Below are positions 8,748 through 17,380 of a stretch of DNA of 64,000 nt, one piece after another. Position numbers and translations under genes: made by a program. The stretch's first letter is position 1. Each line of letters starts with the position of its first letter. The stretch lies in the NCBI GenBank assembly GCA_009731425.1, contig AP018794.1, positions 3,654,501 to 3,718,500 on the forward strand. Direction: 5' to 3'. This DNA is from Lachnospiraceae bacterium KM106-2. Its GTDB lineage: Bacteria; Bacillota; Clostridia; Lachnospirales; Lachnospiraceae. Below the pieces are notes generated by a model that was given only the letters and a program-made list of their open reading frames with translations, was not told the DNA's origin and did not search any database.

Positions 8748-9413
8748 CTAATTTAATCGAAGATCTTTTTTCTTTTGAATTTTTTCAATAATTTTCGCAT
8801 AATCTATTTTATATACGAAAACATACACGATACAGCTCAAAATCACAGCACAAATAACATCAAATGCTGAATGTTGTTTGATGAACATTGTTGAAAGACA
8901 AATGGAGACTGCTAAAATAAATGAAGTCCATCGAATAAGAGGACGATTCTTAAGTCGTTCCGATTTGCTAACAGCAATGTGAATGCCGATACTGTTATAA
9001 CAGTGAATACTTGGGCAGACATTTGTAGAAGAGTCTGCAGTATAGAACATATTAACCAGCTTCGTAAAGATGTTATTATTTTCGAAGTGTGTTGGACGTA
9101 AATGCTGTGCATTTGGCCAAAATGTATAGATTATTAAGCAGATTGTCATGCCGATAAAGAGAAAGGCACAACATTTATAGTAATCATTTTTGGAAGTAAA
9201 GAAAAAGTACAGGATACCCCACGCGACATAACCAAACCATAGAATATAAGGAATAACAAAGTATTCACAGAATGGTATGTAGGAATCAAGCTTTGTCTCG
9301 ATAACGATATGCTTAATATCCAAACGCTGTTCCAAATAAAAAAACCAAGGTAAATAAATTAAAAAATATAAAGCAAGCCATGCATGTTTATATTTTTGTA
9401 GATATTGTTTCAT
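8748..9413 (-). CDS. PAP2-type membrane protein (Aur1/inositolphosphotransferase-like)
   Basis: A 221-residue membrane protein with about six hydrophobic segments, resembling the PAP2_3 branch of the PAP2 superfamily. Visible motifs are an HLRPTHF segment, CPSIHCYNS in place of the usual PSGH, and MFIKQHSAFDV, which gives the catalytic His and Asp of motif 3. Members include phosphatidylinositol-type transferases and lipid phosphatases; the substrate is not known. The ATG at 9413 is chosen because AGGA lies at proper distance. A longer frame starts with TTG at 9443. The gene ends at the shared terminator with the glycosyltransferase. Confidence 0.75.
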   Translation of the reverse strand: MKQYLQKYKHAWLALYFLIYLPWFFYLEQRLDIKHIVIETKLDSYIPFCEYFVIPYILWFGYVAWGILYFFFTSKNDYYKCCAFLFIGMTICLIIYTFWPNAQHLRPTHFENNNIFTKLVNMFYTADSSTNVCPSIHCYNSIGIHIAVSKSERLKNRPLIRWTSFILAVSICLSTMFIKQHSAFDVICAVILSCIVYVFVYKIDYAKIIEKIQKKKDLRLN

Positions 9414-9521
9414 TTGTGATCCTAGCCTTTCTTGGATTTTCAAGAAATTATAACATAATCAAAGAATTTCTGCAATATGGTAGATATAGTTAAGAATGTG
9501 ATGAATAAAAATAAAAAAAAC

Positions 9522-9549
9522 TTGTAAAAATAAATTTTTTATGTATAAT
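9522..9549 (+). promoter_or_regulatory. Candidate promoter for a short transcript
   Basis: TTGTAA, 16-bp spacer, perfect TATAAT. No coding start with a ribosome site follows before the terminator at 9594-9622. Confidence 0.5.
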
Positions 9550-9555
9550 TGATAG

Positions 9556-9622
9556 TAATTAAAGAGAAGTATACTTAATAACATGCAATGAGGCATATGA
9601 TTTTTTTCATATGTTTTTTTTT
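9556..9622 (+). ncRNA. Candidate short RNA or attenuated leader (~65 nt)
   Basis: From the predicted start near 9556 the transcript would run through a short palindrome (AAGTATACTT) to a terminator-like hairpin, CATATGA (9594-9600) with TCATATG (9607-9613), followed by nine T residues. No open frame with a ribosome site lies inside. It could be a small RNA or a leader that attenuates read-through toward the Lrp gene ~230 bp downstream. The hairpin is AT-rich and weak. Confidence 0.35.
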
Positions 9623-9623
9623 A

Positions 9624-9789
9624 TTTATAGGAAAGTTTTTTGAACTCCCCTATAAATAAAAAAAGGCTTTCTAAAATGAAGAAAGCCAAAATGCGCACTC
9701 ACACGAAGTGAGATTATCATTTCATGATCGCGTTCGGCGCGGAGAGTTTGGCAGGCCAAACTCTTTGTCCTTTATAGGAAAGTTTTTTG
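9624..9789. repeat. Diverged copy of a five-hairpin repeat, flanked by 19-bp direct repeats
   Basis: Five consecutive hairpins are visible: 9665-9687 (GGCTTTCT/AGAAAGCC), 9698-9712 (CTCAC/GTGAG), 9716-9728 (ATCAT/ATGAT), 9729-9741 (CGCGT-TCG-GCGCG, one G-T pair), and 9743-9764 (AGAGTTTGGC/GCCAAACTCT). Order and spacing follow the tandem array at 18844-19145. The identical 19-base string beginning TTTATAGGAAAG occurs at 9624-9642 and 9771-9789, on both sides. In the minus direction the first hairpin is followed by a T-run and could terminate transcription. Together with the short transcript this fills the 435-bp gap between the PAP2 and Lrp genes. Confidence 0.75.
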
Positions 9790-9848
9790 GAATATTTATT
9801 AATACAAAAGCAGAAAACAGGTTAGTAATGAGAGGAAGGAAGGATTTT

Positions 9849-10301
9849 ATGGATAAGATAGACATGAAGCTAATTGGACTCTTACAGAAGAATGCGAGAT
9901 ATTCTCTAAAACAGCTGGCAGAACAAGTATTTTTATCTTCACCAGCGGTATCATCTCGTATTGAACGTCTGGAGAAAGAGGGATACATAACCGGCTATCA
10001 GGCGGAAATTGATTTATTGAAATTAGGATATCATATTACAGCATTTATTAATTTAGAAATGACACCAAAATTGAAGAATACCTTCTATCCATTTATAGAA
10101 TCATGTCCGAATGTACTGGAATGTAACTGCGTGACAGGAACTTATTCTATGTTAATTAAGGTAGCATTTCCAAGCACAATGGAATTAGATTCATTTATTG
10201 GTCAGCTACAAAAGTTTGGAAATACCTCTACACAGATTGTTTTTTCAACAGCGGTAAAACCAAGAGGAATTCAAATCAGCGATCTTCCGGAAAATAAATA
10301 G
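9849..10301 (+). CDS. Lrp/AsnC-family transcriptional regulator
   Basis: A 150-residue regulator of the feast/famine family. Residues 1-60 form the winged helix-turn-helix (MDKIDMKLIGLLQKNARYSL ... SSPAVSSRIERLEKEGYITGY), and residues ~65-145 the RAM/AsnC ligand-binding domain with the usual CNCVTGTYSMLIKV strand. Such proteins form octamers that sense amino acids. The ATG at 9849 is chosen because AGGAAGGA precedes it and the family starts here. The frame is open further upstream through the hairpin repeat, but that stretch codes for nothing family-like. It is monocistronic, followed by a strong terminator. Confidence 0.9.
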   Translation: MDKIDMKLIGLLQKNARYSLKQLAEQVFLSSPAVSSRIERLEKEGYITGYQAEIDLLKLGYHITAFINLEMTPKLKNTFYPFIESCPNVLECNCVTGTYSMLIKVAFPSTMELDSFIGQLQKFGNTSTQIVFSTAVKPRGIQISDLPENK

Positions 10302-10314
10302 AGATTCGTTTTAT

Positions 10315-10355
10315 AAGGCTTTTTCTTTCAATAATAGAGAGAAAAGGCCTTTTTT
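10315..10355 (+). terminator. Terminator of the Lrp-family gene
   Basis: A 15-bp stem with one G-T pair (10315-10329 with 10337-10351), from AAGGCTTTTTCTTTC and GAGAGAAAAGGCCTT, followed by a T-run. It starts 13 bp past the stop codon. Confidence 0.85.
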
Positions 10356-10372
10356 GTATGAATAAAAAATAC

Positions 10373-10400
10373 TTGACAATGATTAGAGATATGATATACT
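10373..10400 (+). promoter_or_regulatory. Sigma-A promoter of the XRE-DUF3169-ABC operon
   Basis: TTGACA, 16-bp spacer, TATACT, with an extended -10 (TGA before TATACT). Predicted start near 10407, about 60 bp before the XRE start. Confidence 0.75.
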
Positions 10401-10415
10401 ACTTTCAGAAACAAA

Positions 10416-10433
10416 TGACAAGGAAAGTTGTCA
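10416..10433. promoter_or_regulatory. Candidate operator: TGACAA-N6-TTGTCA
   Basis: A perfect inverted repeat of 6-base half-sites placed just after the promoter start point, directly upstream of an XRE regulator gene. Its position fits autorepression by that regulator. The role is inferred. Confidence 0.5.
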
Positions 10434-10469
10434 AAATGACATAAATTATTTGCAAAGGGAGGAAACAGC

Positions 10470-10691
10470 ATGCCATTGCATAACCGCTTGAAAGAACACA
10501 GAGCGCGTCTAGGTATTAATCAATCAGAGCTGGGGTCTTTAGTAAATGTATCTAGACAGACCATAAGTTTGATAGAGCGTGGTGATTATTCACCATCCAT
10601 AACACTTGCATTAAAACTTGCAAATACATTTCAAGTGCCTGTAGAGGAAATCTTTTCGTATATAGAAGAGGAGGAAGAGCATGAAAAATAA
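10470..10691 (+). CDS. Small XRE-family regulator of the ABC operon
   Basis: A 73-residue protein that is almost only a HTH domain: LKEHRARLGINQSELGSLVN then SRQTISLIERGDYSPSITLA and ALKLANTFQVPVEEIFSY, followed by an acidic tail. It resembles the short XRE regulators that head DUF3169/ABC operons in Firmicutes. The ATG has AGGGAGGAAA just upstream. The last codons overlap the next gene by 11 bp, so the two are translationally coupled. Likely target: the operator TGACAA-N6-TTGTCA in its own promoter region. Confidence 0.88.
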   Translation: MPLHNRLKEHRARLGINQSELGSLVNVSRQTISLIERGDYSPSITLALKLANTFQVPVEEIFSYIEEEEEHEK

Positions 10692-11418
10692 GATGATATA
10701 CATTAAATTTGCTGCAGGGTTGATTATCTCTATGATCATTGGTGGATTCTGTGGAGCTTTTATTAGTGGGAATGACCATTCCTTAAAGAGTATTGGAGTA
10801 GGAATTGATCAGAGTATACAGAAGAATGCAGGAAAATATGAAGTCATTATTGGAGTACTTATGATAGTGATTACGGTTACTTTACTTGCTATTCGACATT
10901 ATAGATTCCGTAATATGACTGAGGAGATTGAAGGACAGTTTGAATCATTTGAACTATATTGCAAAATGATAATGGCGATAAACTCGATACATATGGTATT
11001 TCAGTTTATTTTATATGGTATTTTTATTAATAGAGTAGATGAGACGAATATGACTTGGATCATTGGGTGGTTTGTTGCTATGACTATTTTTATTATGGTA
11101 GTTGAAGTGACTACGATCAGTACGATCAAAAAGTATAACCCAACAAAGCAAGTGCACCCATTGGATCTGAAATTCAGTAGCAAATGGCTGGATGCATGTG
11201 ATGAGGCAGAGAGATATGTAATCTATGTTGCATCTTATCACACCTATCAGATCATGAATTATACGATCAGAGGTTTGGCAGTTATTTTGATGTTATGCAA
11301 TCTGATCGGCAATATTGGAACGCTGCCATTTTTAGTGGTTGGAACCCTATGGTTAGTTCAGGTGATCAGTTATTATGCCTGGTGTAATTATATATCAAAA
11401 CAAAAAATTAATTATTAA
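10681..11418 (+). CDS. DUF3169-like membrane protein
   Basis: A 245-residue membrane protein with about six hydrophobic segments (residues ~9-28, 55-72, 95-115, 125-145, 200-218, 222-240). A cytoplasmic loop contains NPTKQVHPLDLKFSSKWLDACDEAERYVIY, similar to the DUF3169 family. No biochemical role is known for this family. Its place between the XRE regulator and an ABC transporter suggests it takes part in the transporter's regulation or function. GAGGAGGAAGAGC within the XRE coding end provides its ribosome site. Confidence 0.75.
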   Translation: MKNKMIYIKFAAGLIISMIIGGFCGAFISGNDHSLKSIGVGIDQSIQKNAGKYEVIIGVLMIVITVTLLAIRHYRFRNMTEEIEGQFESFELYCKMIMAINSIHMVFQFILYGIFINRVDETNMTWIIGWFVAMTIFIMVVEVTTISTIKKYNPTKQVHPLDLKFSSKWLDACDEAERYVIYVASYHTYQIMNYTIRGLAVILMLCNLIGNIGTLPFLVVGTLWLVQVISYYAWCNYISKQKINY

Positions 11419-11431
11419 AGAGGGGATTATC

Positions 11432-12349
11432 ATGAAGTTAGAAGTGAAGGATCTAAAGAAAAGCTTCGGAGATACTGAGATTCTACATGGGATTTCTTTT
11501 GAAGCGACACAAGGAAAAGCACTTGGTCTTTTAGGACGTAATGGTGCCGGAAAAACAACAACGATTCGTATCCTGATGGATGTGTTCAAAGCGAATTCAG
11601 GAACCATTACATTGGATGGAAAGCCATTTGTAGCAAGAGATTATCAAATTGGATATCTTCCAGAAGAAAGAGGATTATATCCGAAAAAGACGGTAGAGGA
11701 ACAGATTTTATACCTTGCTTGTTTAAGAGGGGTATCGATGAAAAAAGCAAAGGCGAACTGTGATAAGTGGCTGGATAAATTAGGCGTGCTTCAGTATAAG
11801 AATCGTAAGCTTGATACTCTTTCAAAAGGTAATCAGCAGAAAGTCCAGATTGCACAGACATTAGTATGTGATCCGGATATTGTCATATTAGATGAACCTT
11901 TTAGTGGACTTGATCCTGTTAATTCTCAAGTGCTAAAAGATACGATCCTAGAACTGATCCAAAATAATAAGATCGTTATTTTTTCTAGTCATCAAATGGG
12001 ATATGTAGAAGAGTTCTGTGAGGACATCGTTATTATTAATAAGGGCGAAGTTGTTCTTGGTGGTAACCTTGCTGAGATAAAGAAAGAGTATGGTAAAGAT
12101 CGATTGACACTTAGCGCTGTTAATTATGATGTAGATGAGCTTGCGAAGATTTGTAAAGATGAATTTAGCAGTATATTTGAAATCGATCAGAAGAAAAATA
12201 ATTTCCTTATTATCAAGCTCATTGGAAGTCATACCAAGAAAGATATTATGGAAGCATTGATCAAGAGTGATATTGATATAAATGAATTCTCAACGTATCG
12301 ACCAACATTAACAGATATATTTGTATTAAAGGCAGGTGATCAGCAATGA
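11432..12349 (+). CDS. ABC transporter ATP-binding protein
   Basis: The ATPase subunit (305 residues) of an ABC-2-type exporter. It contains Walker A GRNGAGKTTT (~residue 35), Q-loop region YLPEERGLYP, signature LSKGNQQKVQ, Walker B IVILDEPFSGLDP, and H-loop SSHQ. The C-terminal ~80 residues resemble the DUF4162 tail found in NatA-like and drug/sodium exporters. The ATG at 11432 is preceded by AGAGGGG. The frame is open from 11375, but that stretch overlaps the DUF3169 gene and lies outside the family domain. The stop overlaps the permease start (ATGA). Confidence 0.93.
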   Translation: MKLEVKDLKKSFGDTEILHGISFEATQGKALGLLGRNGAGKTTTIRILMDVFKANSGTITLDGKPFVARDYQIGYLPEERGLYPKKTVEEQILYLACLRGVSMKKAKANCDKWLDKLGVLQYKNRKLDTLSKGNQQKVQIAQTLVCDPDIVILDEPFSGLDPVNSQVLKDTILELIQNNKIVIFSSHQMGYVEEFCEDIVIINKGEVVLGGNLAEIKKEYGKDRLTLSAVNYDVDELAKICKDEFSSIFEIDQKKNNFLIIKLIGSHTKKDIMEALIKSDIDINEFSTYRPTLTDIFVLKAGDQQ

Positions 12350-13611
12350 AGAGTTTAAAAACAGTTATTATGTTCGAATTAGGAAATTTCTTTAGACATA
12401 AAGGATTTATTATTACTACGACATTACTTTCTCTAATTTTTATTATTGGTCTCTCACTACCAAGTTTCTTTGATATGAGTAGTATTATCCCAGGTGTGGC
12501 CAGCAAAGAAAATCAGACAACTGACAGTAAGAAAGCTGCACAAGAAGATGCTGGCGATCTTACTAACTATGCAATTTATGATGAAGCTGGTATTATGAAG
12601 GATACAAAATTATTGACATCTCATTTCGCTGACTCTAAGTGGACATTTACAAAGAGTGAGGAAGAGGTTAAGAAACTTGTTAAAAGTGACAAGGTTGAAG
12701 GTGGATTAATTGTTAAGAGTGCAACTAAGTTCTCTTATGTAGTTAATAACAGCAGTATGTATGATCAGACAACAGAGTATTTTAAAGAAGTACTTCAACT
12801 GTATTATAGACAAAACTATATTACGAGCAAGGGACTTGATTTTAATGAGTTTGAACAGATGTATCAAGTTCCGATTGAAGCTTCTATGGATATCTTAGGT
12901 AAGGATAGTGCAAACAATTATTGGTATACTTACGGACTGATCTTTATCATTTATATGATGATCATCTTCTATGGTCAGACAATAGCGATGGGTGTTACAA
13001 GTGAAAAGTCAAACCGTGCTATGGAGATTTTAGTTACAAGTACTGATACAAATAGTCTTATCTTTGGTAAGGTAATTGCAGGTGCTATCGCCAGTGTAAT
13101 TCAGGTAACGATCATCATCGGATCAGGAATTATATCATACCAGGTAAATAGTGCTGCATGGAATGGTATGTTAGATTTTATCTTTAAGATCCCAGCTAAT
13201 GTATTAATTACCTTTGGTGTATTTGGACTTTTAGGATTCTTATTCTATTGCTTTATCTATGGTGCACTTGGTGCATTAGTCAGTCGTACAGAAGATTTAG
13301 GAAAGAGCACAAGTATCATTACGTATGTCTTTATAATTGCATTTTTCGTAGCATTTGTTGCATTACAGGCTAGTGATACTACATTTGTTAAAGTGGCATC
13401 TTATGTACCATTTACATCATGTATTGTAATGATGGTTCGTGTTGCGATGGGAACGGTAAATTTAATTGAAGTGATCATTTCTGGATGTATCCTGGTGGCA
13501 TCAATCGTAGTGGTTGGATTGATCGGCGCTAAGATCTATCGTTTTGGTACCTTACATTATGGTAATCCATTGAAGTTAAGAAATGTTCTGAAGAGTCTGA
13601 AAAAAGAATAG
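12346..13611 (+). CDS. ABC-2 type transporter permease (NatB-like)
   Basis: The 421-residue membrane partner of the preceding ATPase. One N-terminal helix (~residues 20-40) is followed by a large extracellular domain (~45-190) and five or more helices in the C-terminal half, including a TSEKSNRAMEILVTSTDTNS segment (MTSEKxxxxxEll motif) typical of ABC-2/NatB permeases. The start overlaps the ATPase stop by four bases (ATGA). NatAB pairs export sodium; other members export peptides or drugs, so the substrate is open. The operon ends in a terminator 12 bp later. Confidence 0.9.
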   Translation: MKSLKTVIMFELGNFFRHKGFIITTTLLSLIFIIGLSLPSFFDMSSIIPGVASKENQTTDSKKAAQEDAGDLTNYAIYDEAGIMKDTKLLTSHFADSKWTFTKSEEEVKKLVKSDKVEGGLIVKSATKFSYVVNNSSMYDQTTEYFKEVLQLYYRQNYITSKGLDFNEFEQMYQVPIEASMDILGKDSANNYWYTYGLIFIIYMMIIFYGQTIAMGVTSEKSNRAMEILVTSTDTNSLIFGKVIAGAIASVIQVTIIIGSGIISYQVNSAAWNGMLDFIFKIPANVLITFGVFGLLGFLFYCFIYGALGALVSRTEDLGKSTSIITYVFIIAFFVAFVALQASDTTFVKVASYVPFTSCIVMMVRVAMGTVNLIEVIISGCILVASIVVVGLIGAKIYRFGTLHYGNPLKLRNVLKSLKKE

Positions 13612-13623
13612 AGAGTTGAGAGG

Positions 13624-13656
13624 AGAGCCTTGTCATGAAAGTGACAGGGCTTTCTT
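13624..13656 (+). terminator. Terminator of the ABC operon
   Basis: A 12-bp stem with two G-T pairs: AGAGCCTTGTCA (13624-13635) and TGACAGGGCTTT (13642-13653), 6-base loop, then a short T-rich tail. Confidence 0.7.
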
Positions 13657-13773
13657 CGCGTTTGGCTTAAAAAGAGAGTTGGAAAATTTGGTAAGATATA
13701 GTAAGTATCTCTCATGGATTGATGTTGCAAACGCCATGTGATAACCTTAAATAAAATAGGAGAGAGGTGAAAT

Positions 13774-14661
13774 ATGTTAGATTATCGAATAGAGACATTC
13801 TTAACTCTTTGTAGGAAAAGAAATTATAGTAAAGCAGCCAAAGAATTATGTATTTCTCAGCCAGCGGTGACACAACATATTCAATATTTAGAACGTTTTT
13901 ATGATTGTAAGCTTTTTTATTATGAGAATAAATCGTTGATGTTGACAAAACAGGGGGCACTATTAGAACGCTTATTATTAGGTCTGAGTGCAAGTGACAA
14001 AAGGATTTATGAACGAGTTCAGCTTAGTAAGCAGCAAAAGAGGTATTTAAATATTGGTGCATCATTACCGATTGCAGAGTTTATTATGCCTGAAGTAATG
14101 GATAAATTAATGGATCTTGTTGTAGAAATGAAGATACGTCTAGGGGTTAATAACACAGATGAATTATTAAACGGTCTTCAAAAGGATTATTATAATTGTT
14201 TGTTTATTGAAGGGTATTTTGAGAAGGAAAAGTATTCACACGAACTTTTATCAAAGGAAGAAGTTATTTTGGTTGCTGGCAAAGAGTATCAACCAAGTCA
14301 ATTAGAGGGGCTATTATCGGAAGTGCTCATTATAAAGCAAGAAGGTTCTGGAATTCGTAAAATGATCGACGGCGTTTTGAGCGATAGAAATTTAACTGTT
14401 AATTCCTATCAAAATGTTATGGAAGTAGAGAACTTATCTATTATTAAAAAATTAGTAGAAAGCGGAAAAGGTATTTCCTTTGTTTATCGTTTGTCGGTAG
14501 AAAAAGAGCTGGAAGAAAAAAGGTTATTTGAGATTCCATTAGATATAAAAATGGAGCAGGAATTCAATTTTGTTATTTTACAGAATAATATTTTCGCGAA
14601 GGACTACTTGGAGTTATTTTATTTTGTAAAAGAAATTTATGATAAAAGAAAGAGCAAATAA
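13774..14661 (+). CDS. LysR-family transcriptional regulator
   Basis: A 295-residue LTTR. The N-terminal winged HTH (residues ~1-60) reads FLTLCRKRNYSKAAKELCIS then SQPAVTQHIQYLERFYDCKL. The C-terminal effector-binding domain (~90-290) has the usual substrate-binding-protein fold pattern (EEVILVAGKEYQPSQ, SGKGISFVYRLSVE). AGGAGAGAGG precedes the ATG. It faces the same way as the following P-type ATPase gene, 82 bp ahead. LTTRs usually act on a divergent gene, but none is present, so its target is uncertain. Confidence 0.92.
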   Translation: MLDYRIETFLTLCRKRNYSKAAKELCISQPAVTQHIQYLERFYDCKLFYYENKSLMLTKQGALLERLLLGLSASDKRIYERVQLSKQQKRYLNIGASLPIAEFIMPEVMDKLMDLVVEMKIRLGVNNTDELLNGLQKDYYNCLFIEGYFEKEKYSHELLSKEEVILVAGKEYQPSQLEGLLSEVLIIKQEGSGIRKMIDGVLSDRNLTVNSYQNVMEVENLSIIKKLVESGKGISFVYRLSVEKELEEKRLFEIPLDIKMEQEFNFVILQNNIFAKDYLELFYFVKEIYDKRKSK

Positions 14662-14743
14662 AATATAGTAGTAAAGCATATATTTATACTGGCGACGTTT
14701 TTGCTGATATATTCAGGAAAAGAAACAGGTCAGGAGGGATAGT

Positions 14744-17362
14744 ATGCTTCCATATGAAAAAGAAATAGGACAAGTTCTTGAAGAATATAATGTGAAGGTA
14801 GAACAGGGACTTAGTACATCACAACTAGAAGAGCAAATAGTAAAGTATGGGAAAAATGTACTAAAAGAGAAGAAAAAATCATCCATGTGGATTCGATTTT
14901 TAGAACAGTTCAAGGATGTTATGATATTGATCTTGCTTGTTGCAGCAGCAGTGTCCTTTGTGATAGCACTAAATGGACATGATCGGAAAGAGTTCATAGA
15001 ACCTATTTTAATTTTACTGATCGTTATTCTGAATGCTGTTATTGGAGTAGTGCAGGAGAATAAAGCACAAAATGCATTAGAGGCACTTAAGAATCTTTCA
15101 GCACCTCATGCAAGAGTATTAAGAAATGGCGGGGAAGAACTGGTTGAGGCATCTGAATTAGTACCTGGAGACATTATATTATTTGAGGCAGGCGACTTTG
15201 TTCCAGCAGATGCAAGACTGATTGAAAGCGCAAGTCTAAAATCAGACGAGTCTGCACTGACTGGCGAATCACTTCCGGTAGAAAAAGATGCAAAGATTAA
15301 GATGACAAAAGAAGTTCCTTTAGGTGATCGAAAGAATATGATCTATTCTGGATGCAGTATTACTTATGGACGAGGGAAAGCGATTGTTGTTAATACCGGT
15401 ATGAATTCGGAGATGGGGAAGATCGCCGGACTTTTAAATGAAGAAGAGAGTCTTGCAACACCACTTCAGATAAAACTGAGTAGATTAGGAAAGTACTTAG
15501 GTATTATGGCATTGATCATATGTGCCATCATCTTTATTATTGGACTTTTATCTGGAATGTCAGTATTAGAACTGTTTATGACCAGTGTTTCTTTAGCGGT
15601 TTCAGCAATTCCAGAAGGGCTGCCAGCTATCGTGACGGTAGTCTTAAGTCTTGGAGTAGAACGAATGGTAAAACGAAATGCTATTATTAAGAGGCTCCCT
15701 GCAGTTGAGACATTGGGAAGTGCATCTATTATCTGTTCGGATAAGACGGGTACTTTAACACAAAACAAGATGACTGTTAAGATGGCTTATCATAATGGAA
15801 GTGTTGTGCCAGAAGAAATCACACAGGATAATAGTGAAGAGATTACCCAATTATTAAAGTATGCTACGTTATGTTGTGATGGTAGTATCATCATAAACGG
15901 AACGGAGATCGGACAGATAGGAGATCCTACAGAAACAAGTATTCTTGTTGCTGCATACCTGAATGGGATCATTAAGGAGGAATTGGCTAAGGAGTACGAG
16001 CGGGTTGCTGAGATTCCATTCGATTCAGAAAGAAAGTTAATGTCTGTTATTGTAAGAGATGGTGAGGAGTACCTGGTTATTGTAAAAGGTGGATTTGATG
16101 TTATTACACAATGTTGCAATGAAGTGGATTTCAGCCAGTGTGAGAATATTGTGGAGTCATTTAGTAAGGAAGCGTTACGTGTATTAGCAGTTGCATACAA
16201 AAGACTTCAGATTTTTCCACAAGAGATTACCTCAGAAGAGCTGGAATGTAATCTGAATTTTATGGGAATAGTAGGAATGATTGATCCTCCTAGAGAAGAA
16301 GCAAAACAGGCAGTTGCGTTGTGTAAAGAAGCCGGAATTCGTCCGATTATGATTACGGGAGATCATGTGATGACAGCATCTGCAATTGCTAGACAACTTG
16401 GTATCTTAAATGAAAAGGAAGAGGCAATCACAGGATCTGAACTTGAACATATGACAGAGGAAGAGTTACAGCATAGAGTGAGAAATATATCAGTTTATGC
16501 CAGAGTTTCTCCAGAGGATAAGATCCGTATTGTTAAGGCTTGGAAGTCACAAGGTGAAGTAGTAGCTATGACAGGCGATGGAGTTAATGATGCACCTGCT
16601 CTTAAGGCAGCTGATATTGGTTGTGCTATGGGAATTACCGGTACAGATGTTGCAAAAGGCGCAGCAGATATGACGTTAACGGATGATAACTTTGCAACTA
16701 TCGTAGAAGCAGTCAGAGAAGGACGCGGAATCTATGACAATATCAGAAAGACAGTAGCATTTTTACTTGGAACAAATATTGGTGAAGTGATTACAGTATT
16801 TTTTGCAATGTTATTTTTTAAAACGTCACCATTATTGTCAATGCATTTACTTTGGATCAATTTAGTGACGGATAGCTTTCCTGCAATTGCATTGGGCATG
16901 GAACCAGTAGATAAGAATATTATGAGGAAGCACCCTAGAAGAAGGGATGAAAGTATTTTTGCAGAAGGATTAGGCACTAAAATTGCACTTCAAGGCATCA
17001 TGTTTGGTGTATTATCTATTTTTGCGTTTTATTATGGTTGTAGATTTCAGGTAAGTGATCAGACAATTGATAGTGGAAGAACGATGGCATTTGCCGTACT
17101 GGGACTTTCGCAGATCGTGCATTCTTTTAATATGAGAAGTGATCGGTCGCTATTTGAAATTGGAGTATTTAGTAACAAGACGCTTAATATGGCATGTGGA
17201 ATTTCGTTTATTTTAATGTGCTTTATTTTATTTGTCCCACCCGTTACTTATGCGTTTGGACTTGTATCATTAAGTACATTTCAATATATAGTCATTATTT
17301 TATTATCCAGTATTCCTCTGATTGTATTAGAGGGATCTAAAAAGATGACAGAAGAAGATTAG
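14744..17362 (+). CDS. Calcium-translocating P-type ATPase (P2A-like)
   Basis: An 872-residue membrane pump. Order: N-terminal cation ATPase domain, actuator loop (LKSDESALTGES), M4 with SAIPEGLPA, phosphorylation site CSDKTGTLTQNK (~residue 331), nucleotide domain (VKGGFD), hinge MTGDGVNDAPALK, then C-terminal helices. The ion-site residues of both calcium sites of SERCA-type pumps can be recognised: Glu in PEGL, Asn and Glu in GTNIGEV, and Asn, Thr, Asp in INLVTDSFPA. That favours Ca2+ export to the outside. CAGGAGGG precedes the ATG. The lipoprotein gene follows 18 bp later and is probably co-transcribed. Confidence 0.92.
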   Translation: MLPYEKEIGQVLEEYNVKVEQGLSTSQLEEQIVKYGKNVLKEKKKSSMWIRFLEQFKDVMILILLVAAAVSFVIALNGHDRKEFIEPILILLIVILNAVIGVVQENKAQNALEALKNLSAPHARVLRNGGEELVEASELVPGDIILFEAGDFVPADARLIESASLKSDESALTGESLPVEKDAKIKMTKEVPLGDRKNMIYSGCSITYGRGKAIVVNTGMNSEMGKIAGLLNEEESLATPLQIKLSRLGKYLGIMALIICAIIFIIGLLSGMSVLELFMTSVSLAVSAIPEGLPAIVTVVLSLGVERMVKRNAIIKRLPAVETLGSASIICSDKTGTLTQNKMTVKMAYHNGSVVPEEITQDNSEEITQLLKYATLCCDGSIIINGTEIGQIGDPTETSILVAAYLNGIIKEELAKEYERVAEIPFDSERKLMSVIVRDGEEYLVIVKGGFDVITQCCNEVDFSQCENIVESFSKEALRVLAVAYKRLQIFPQEITSEELECNLNFMGIVGMIDPPREEAKQAVALCKEAGIRPIMITGDHVMTASAIARQLGILNEKEEAITGSELEHMTEEELQHRVRNISVYARVSPEDKIRIVKAWKSQGEVVAMTGDGVNDAPALKAADIGCAMGITGTDVAKGAADMTLTDDNFATIVEAVREGRGIYDNIRKTVAFLLGTNIGEVITVFFAMLFFKTSPLLSMHLLWINLVTDSFPAIALGMEPVDKNIMRKHPRRRDESIFAEGLGTKIALQGIMFGVLSIFAFYYGCRFQVSDQTIDSGRTMAFAVLGLSQIVHSFNMRSDRSLFEIGVFSNKTLNMACGISFILMCFILFVPPVTYAFGLVSLSTFQYIVIILLSSIPLIVLEGSKKMTEED

Positions 17363-17380
17363 CTAAAAAAGGAGAACAGT

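Noticed and set aside
9708..9848. N-terminal extension of the Lrp-family protein
   Set aside because: The frame runs through the hairpin repeat; the family begins at the ATG at 9849, which has the ribosome site.
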